Assembly: GCF_937952055.1 (NCBI RefSeq)
Contig: NZ_CALFYO010000006.1
Coordinates: forward strand, 1-56,639
Reading direction: 5' to 3'
Source of the DNA: an uncultured Piscinibacter sp.
Lineage (GTDB): Bacteria > Pseudomonadota > Gammaproteobacteria > Burkholderiales > Burkholderiaceae_C
DNA: 56,639 bases
The position numbers were made by a program, and so were the translations under genes. Position 1 is the stretch's first letter; every line of letters starts with the position of its first letter. A model generated the notes under the pieces. That model was not told the DNA's origin. It did no database searches and saw only the letters and a program-made list of their open reading frames with translations. Shown here one piece after another: positions 53,971 to 56,639 of this stretch.

Positions 53971-54408
53971 ACCTGGCTTTGGACTGCCGGCGGCTTGCCA
54001 AGCCTTGAACGCTGCAAGCTCCTCGCGGGCGTATGTTGGCGTTGAGCAAAAGGCTCCGCCATACCAGCGGAGGAGCCAGTCTTGGCCAACGTGTTTCTCG
54101 GGAGCCTCAAGGACGAACGGTAGGAAGCTGTAATCCTGCGGCTTGTCAGTGGATCTCGCATAGCGCTCTTGAAGTCGTACGCTCATCCATATGACTCCGG
54201 CGATCCCAGCACTGTGCTCAAGTCTGTACTCGACAATAGGAGCACCCATCGCTGCATCCTTGCCGATTACATGGCGAACAAGTCCCTGTATCTCGGCCGG
54301 AACTTTGAGTGCACTTGGCACTCTCGATCGGCTCCGTGAGTTTGGGTTGGGGTGGCCCGGCGTGTGGTCCGCCCGGGGCGACTTCCAATCGAACTTGGGC
54401 CGATTCAT
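53965..54408 (-). CDS. Cassette-encoded hypothetical protein
   Basis: A 147-residue soluble protein of no recognised family, in the normal cassette direction. Features include a basic, Pro/Ser-rich N-terminus and a conserved-looking core with DWLLRWYGGAFCSTPTYA. Its TAA stop lies inside the R'' box of attC site 1, which supports it as the genuine cassette gene. No obvious ribosome-binding site precedes the ATG, so a downstream start is possible. Confidence 0.65.
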   Translation of the reverse strand: MNRPKFDWKSPRADHTPGHPNPNSRSRSRVPSALKVPAEIQGLVRHVIGKDAAMGAPIVEYRLEHSAGIAGVIWMSVRLQERYARSTDKPQDYSFLPFVLEAPEKHVGQDWLLRWYGGAFCSTPTYAREELAAFKAWQAAGSPKPGA

Positions 54409-54457
54409 TGGATTTGACTTGCGAAGCGAGGATGACCTACACGCGGTGGATTCAGGG

Positions 54458-54583
54458 GCCTAACGTTTGAGCTGAGGCGCGAGCGCCGGTGTGGCTCTTG
54501 ACCCGCTGGACGGATGATGGACCACTCCGGGAAGCGGGCCAAGTGCCATGCCGGTGCGAGTCGGCTCCAGCGAGGGGTTAGGC
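54458..54583 (-). repeat. attC recombination site 2
   Basis: A 126-bp site with R'' GCCTAAC (54577-54583), L'' GCTGGAGCCG and R' core GTTAGGC (54458-54464). The central stem is GACCCGCTGG...CGGGAAGCGGGCC. Nearly identical to sites 1 and 3 in the outer arms. Confidence 0.88.
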
Positions 54584-54656
54584 CTCATGTCACCTGCTAT
54601 GCACGGTGTTGCGTCTGAGCAATGCTGACCGTGCGCGTTGCGATAGCCTTTTTTGC

Positions 54657-55484
54657 ATGGCTCGGAGATGGCGACAGCGGCTGGTTTGGTGTTCAGTCTG
54701 CACCTGCACGATGCTGTGCACCGGTGGCACCGCTGCGTTCGAAGTGGTTCCTTCTGGCCAGGCAGGTGAATACCTGAAGTGGGGCGCATCGAAGAAGCCA
54801 GGGACCAGTGGGGGCGTGGTGACTTGGGGATTCGTAGTCGCCGGAACGCCGGGCAGCCCCTACTGCGACGCCTTCTGCGGTGGGACGAGTTTGGCGAGCC
54901 TCCCGAACTTCTACCCGAACCCCGAGGTAAGCAATGCAATCAGGAGCCTTGACATTGCCGAGCTCCGTTGCGAGTTTCAGCGTGCGTTCGATGCTTGGTC
55001 GACAGTGGCTGATTTGAAGTTCGAGTTCATCGGTGAGGATCAATCGCAGAAGCCCGTGAACGATCTCACCTCAACTTCGCCCATGATTCGCATAGGTATA
55101 TGGCCGTTTGGGGGGCTCGCCGCCCACTTCACCGCCGGCGCGGCATTCCCACCAGGACTGCGCGGTGGTTCAGGTTCTGGCCACATCTTCCTCAATTCGA
55201 ATGTCGGCTTTCAGATAGCCACTAGTGAAGAGGGCTCTAGGCTGCAGGACTTTCCTAAAGGTGGAGGTCTGCATATGACAGACCTGTACCTGCTGGCGCT
55301 GCATGAGATCGGACACGTCATAGGACTTGCGGGATCCTCGGATCCTGCCGCCGTGATGTGGAAGGGCGGTTCCAGCCCGATGCTCAGGCCGACGTACTTG
55401 CGCCGATTGCCCGGAGCTGACGATATTGCTGGGGCGCAGTTCTTGTATGGACCGCCCCGCAATGCACGACCGGCGACAAACTGA
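54657..55484 (+). CDS. Secreted matrixin-like (M10A) protein in a reversed cassette, third zinc ligand lost
   Basis: A 275-residue protein with a signal peptide (about 1-28) and a metzincin catalytic region: HEIGHVIGLAGSSD (His216, Glu217, His220), followed by a likely Met-turn (AAVM). Matrixins have a third zinc-binding His six residues after the second (HExxHxxGxxH); here that position (226) is Gly. The upstream GSGHIFLNSN resembles the matrixin structural segment. The enzyme may be weakened or inactive, or may use another ligand. ATG at 54657 gives a proper signal peptide. It is encoded against the reading direction of the array, so it would need its own promoter. Confidence 0.8.
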   Translation: MARRWRQRLVWCSVCTCTMLCTGGTAAFEVVPSGQAGEYLKWGASKKPGTSGGVVTWGFVVAGTPGSPYCDAFCGGTSLASLPNFYPNPEVSNAIRSLDIAELRCEFQRAFDAWSTVADLKFEFIGEDQSQKPVNDLTSTSPMIRIGIWPFGGLAAHFTAGAAFPPGLRGGSGSGHIFLNSNVGFQIATSEEGSRLQDFPKGGGLHMTDLYLLALHEIGHVIGLAGSSDPAAVMWKGGSSPMLRPTYLRRLPGADDIAGAQFLYGPPRNARPATN

Positions 55485-55486
55485 GG

Positions 55487-55613
55487 CCTAACGTTTGAGC
55501 TGAGGCGCGAGCGCCGGCATGGCGCTTGGCCCGCGAGGCGGATGATAAGAACGAGCGCCTCGCGGGCCAAGTGCCATGCCGGTGGAGGTCCCCGCTCGAG
55601 CGAAGGGTTAGGC
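55487..55613 (-). repeat. attC recombination site 3
   Basis: A 127-bp site with R'' GCCTAAC (55607-55613), L'' GCTCGAGCGG and R' core GTTAGGC (55487-55493). The central stem is GGCCCGCGAGGCG...CGCCTCGCGGGCC. It starts 2 bp after the stop of the matrixin gene. Confidence 0.88.
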
Positions 55614-55626
55614 CGCACTCTCGGGG

Positions 55627-55926
55627 CTAACGTGCAGCGCTCGCCGAGCCATACGAGGTGAGGCCAATGACGAAGCCAATGTAGTAGAAGAACAGGCCGG
55701 TGTTTGGGCGACCAATGATCTCGATACTCGACAGGAAGCTGATTCCAGCCAGTGACAGCAGCCAAGAGAGGATGTTGGTCACGAGTGCATACGGGAACAC
55801 GATGCCGTGCCAGATGCCCGAGAAGAAGCCGTAGGGATCTTGTACTGCGTCTGGGGTGTAGTGAGCCGCGCAGCCTGACAGGAGAAGCAGTAACAGTAAG
55901 AGTGCGCTCCGAGGGTTCGGCTGCAT
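55627..55926 (-). CDS. Cassette-encoded small lipoprotein-like membrane protein
   Basis: A 99-residue protein. The N-terminus has a lipoprotein signal (LLLLLLLLSGC), and two further hydrophobic segments follow (about 43-65 and 76-92), so it may be a lipid-anchored integral membrane protein. AGGAAG lies before the ATG at 55926. It is in the normal cassette direction, ending 14 bp before attC site 3. Family unknown. Confidence 0.7.
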   Translation of the reverse strand: MQPNPRSALLLLLLLLSGCAAHYTPDAVQDPYGFFSGIWHGIVFPYALVTNILSWLLSLAGISFLSSIEIIGRPNTGLFFYYIGFVIGLTSYGSASAAR

Positions 55927-56032
55927 CTGGCTTCCTCTGTGGGCTGGACTCTTGTATGTGACTGACTCGGGCGAGCAACTGTGCTTCTAAAGTGCGCCCA
56001 TCGTATTTACCCGCTCATGCGCAGCCTGTGCG

Positions 56033-56159
56033 GCCTAACGTTTGAGCTGAGCGGGCCGACGGCGGAATGGCGCTTGGGCCGCGAGGCGGATGCTAAACCT
56101 CGGAGCCTCGCGGCCCAAGTGCCAGGCCGGTGGCGGTCCGCTCCAGCGAAGGGTTAGGC
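56033..56159 (-). repeat. attC recombination site 4
   Basis: A 127-bp site with R'' GCCTAAC (56153-56159), L'' GCTGGAGCGG and R' core GTTAGGC (56033-56039). The central stem GGGCCGCGAGGC...GCCTCGCGGCCC is well paired. The arms next to L' (GCGGGCCGAC) differ from sites 1-3. Confidence 0.88.
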
Positions 56160-56215
56160 GGCTCTTTCGCTCGGTGCGCAATGCATTGCCCTCCTTTTGG
56201 GGCTAAAGCCAAGCG

Positions 56216-56569
56216 CTAGGCGAACTGGACTGTGAGCTTGACGTCTTTGGCCCACGCAAAGCGATCAAGCACCGAGCGCGCAGAGGAGCGGACGCTTTGA
56301 ACATACCGCTCTTTCGCACTCGCATCTGGCTCTGATTCGCCGTTGGCGAGCGTGACCGTGATGATGACGCTGTTCTCTTCTGCGCGGACCGCGACCAATA
56401 CGGCGAGCCGCTTCGCCCAGGTGTTCGACTGTTCGTAGATGCCGCTGATAAGCGACTGCTTCAGCCACTCTGCCCGAGTTGGCGAATACGTGGCATTGAG
56501 GTCAGCAGCGCGCGCGATGGAGCTCGCAACAAGTACACAGAAGACAATCAATCGCCAGATGTTGCGCAT
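56216..56569 (-). CDS. Cassette-encoded secreted hypothetical protein
   Basis: A 117-residue protein with a clear signal peptide (MRNIWRLIVFCVLVASSIARA) and a mixed alpha/beta mature part. AGGAG lies 5 bp before the ATG, the best ribosome-binding site in the array. It is in the normal cassette direction, followed by attC site 4. No family recognised. Confidence 0.72.
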   Translation of the reverse strand: MRNIWRLIVFCVLVASSIARAADLNATYSPTRAEWLKQSLISGIYEQSNTWAKRLAVLVAVRAEENSVIITVTLANGESEPDASAKERYVQSVRSSARSVLDRFAWAKDVKLTVQFA

Positions 56570-56584
56570 GTGGTCTCCTGAGCC

Positions 56585-56639
56585 GCCTAACGTTTGAGCT
56601 GAGGCGACCGCCGCGGATTGGCGCTTGGGCCGCGGGACC
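56585..56639 (-). repeat. attC recombination site 5, cut by the window end
   Basis: Begins with the R' core (GCCTAAC on the plus strand, 56585-56591) and the same GTTTGAGCTGAGGCG arm as the other sites, then runs into the central stem at the window edge. At least one more cassette should follow. Confidence 0.8.

Larger units (their letters stand above)
53844..56639 (-). mobile_element. Integron gene-cassette array (integrase outside the window)
   Basis: Five copies of an about 127-bp imperfect palindrome bounded by GCCTAAC and GTTAGGC (GACTAAC at one end) alternate with single small genes, the layout of an integron array. In each site the arm with one extra base (GCTGGAGC against GCTGAGC) is at the high-coordinate end, which marks it as L'' and sets the reading direction to the minus strand. 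Three of the four complete-cassette genes agree with that direction. The integrase gene and attI should therefore lie to the right of the window. The sites are very alike, as in sedentary chromosomal integrons. The array runs past the window end. Confidence 0.88.

Noticed and set aside
53844..56639. Regular repeats with spacers, as in a CRISPR array
   Set aside because: The repeats are about 127 bp, palindromic, bounded by GCCTAAC/GTTAGGC and separated by whole genes, which fits attC sites and not CRISPR.

Overview
The window is very GC-rich, densely coded and dominated by operons whose genes overlap by ATGA or GTGA. Together with the gene families (RegB/RegA-type redox regulators, a MofA/MnxG-type giant multicopper oxidase, split type II secretion genes, HME-RND copper efflux) this suggests a betaproteobacterium of the order Burkholderiales, near the Leptothrix/Rubrivivax/Roseateles group. 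This is inferred from gene content only.

Region 1 (1-18257) is a polysaccharide locus. A sigma-54-type response regulator and its sensor kinase (minus strand) diverge from a run of eleven plus-strand genes: two COG4671/MurG-like and two GT4 glycosyltransferases, a heparinase II/III-like lyase, two APH-fold kinases, an MsbA-like ABC exporter, a deacetylase-like protein, an AlgE-like outer-membrane porin and UDP-glucose 6-dehydrogenase. An 18-bp dyad (TTGGGA-N6-TCCCAA) occurs on both sides of the regulator pair, and the copy in the divergent promoter sits inside a larger inverted repeat. A terminator closes the locus.

Region 2 (18459-26189) is a type II secretion/type IV pilus-like operon: GspE ATPase, PilM/N/O/P-like inner-membrane proteins, a GspD secretin with TPR and cohesin-like domains, and three pseudopilin-like proteins. 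It has no GspF. Two small secreted paralogous proteins follow, each with its own upstream element and strong terminator.

Region 3 (27715-39514, minus strand) is a six-gene operon: a 1994-residue multicopper oxidase of the manganese-oxidase (MofA/MnxG) type, a beta-propeller protein, two SCO copper chaperones, a cytochrome c fused to a substrate-binding domain, and a parvulin isomerase. It resembles an expanded mofABC operon. A 548-bp divergent regulatory region separates it from region 4.

Region 4 (40063-51563, plus strand) runs almost without gaps: a RegB-like redox sensor kinase, a second RegB-like protein whose phospho-accepting His is replaced by Asp, a RegA-like regulator, GspG and GspF (GspF being the part missing from region 2), a Cys/Met-rich secreted protein, and CusC, a CusB-CusF fusion and CusA. 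A reasonable inference is that regions 2-4 form one redox- and metal-linked unit that makes, metallates and possibly secretes the oxidase while handling excess copper.

Region 5 (51564-56639) is accessory DNA: two small frameshifted signalling remnants, a Sel1-like secreted protein, a 3' fragment of tRNA-Arg(ACG) with its terminator (a probable integration scar), and an integron gene-cassette array. The array has four complete and one partial attC sites, reads on the minus strand, and carries lower-GC cassettes of unknown function plus one reversed cassette encoding a matrixin-like protein.
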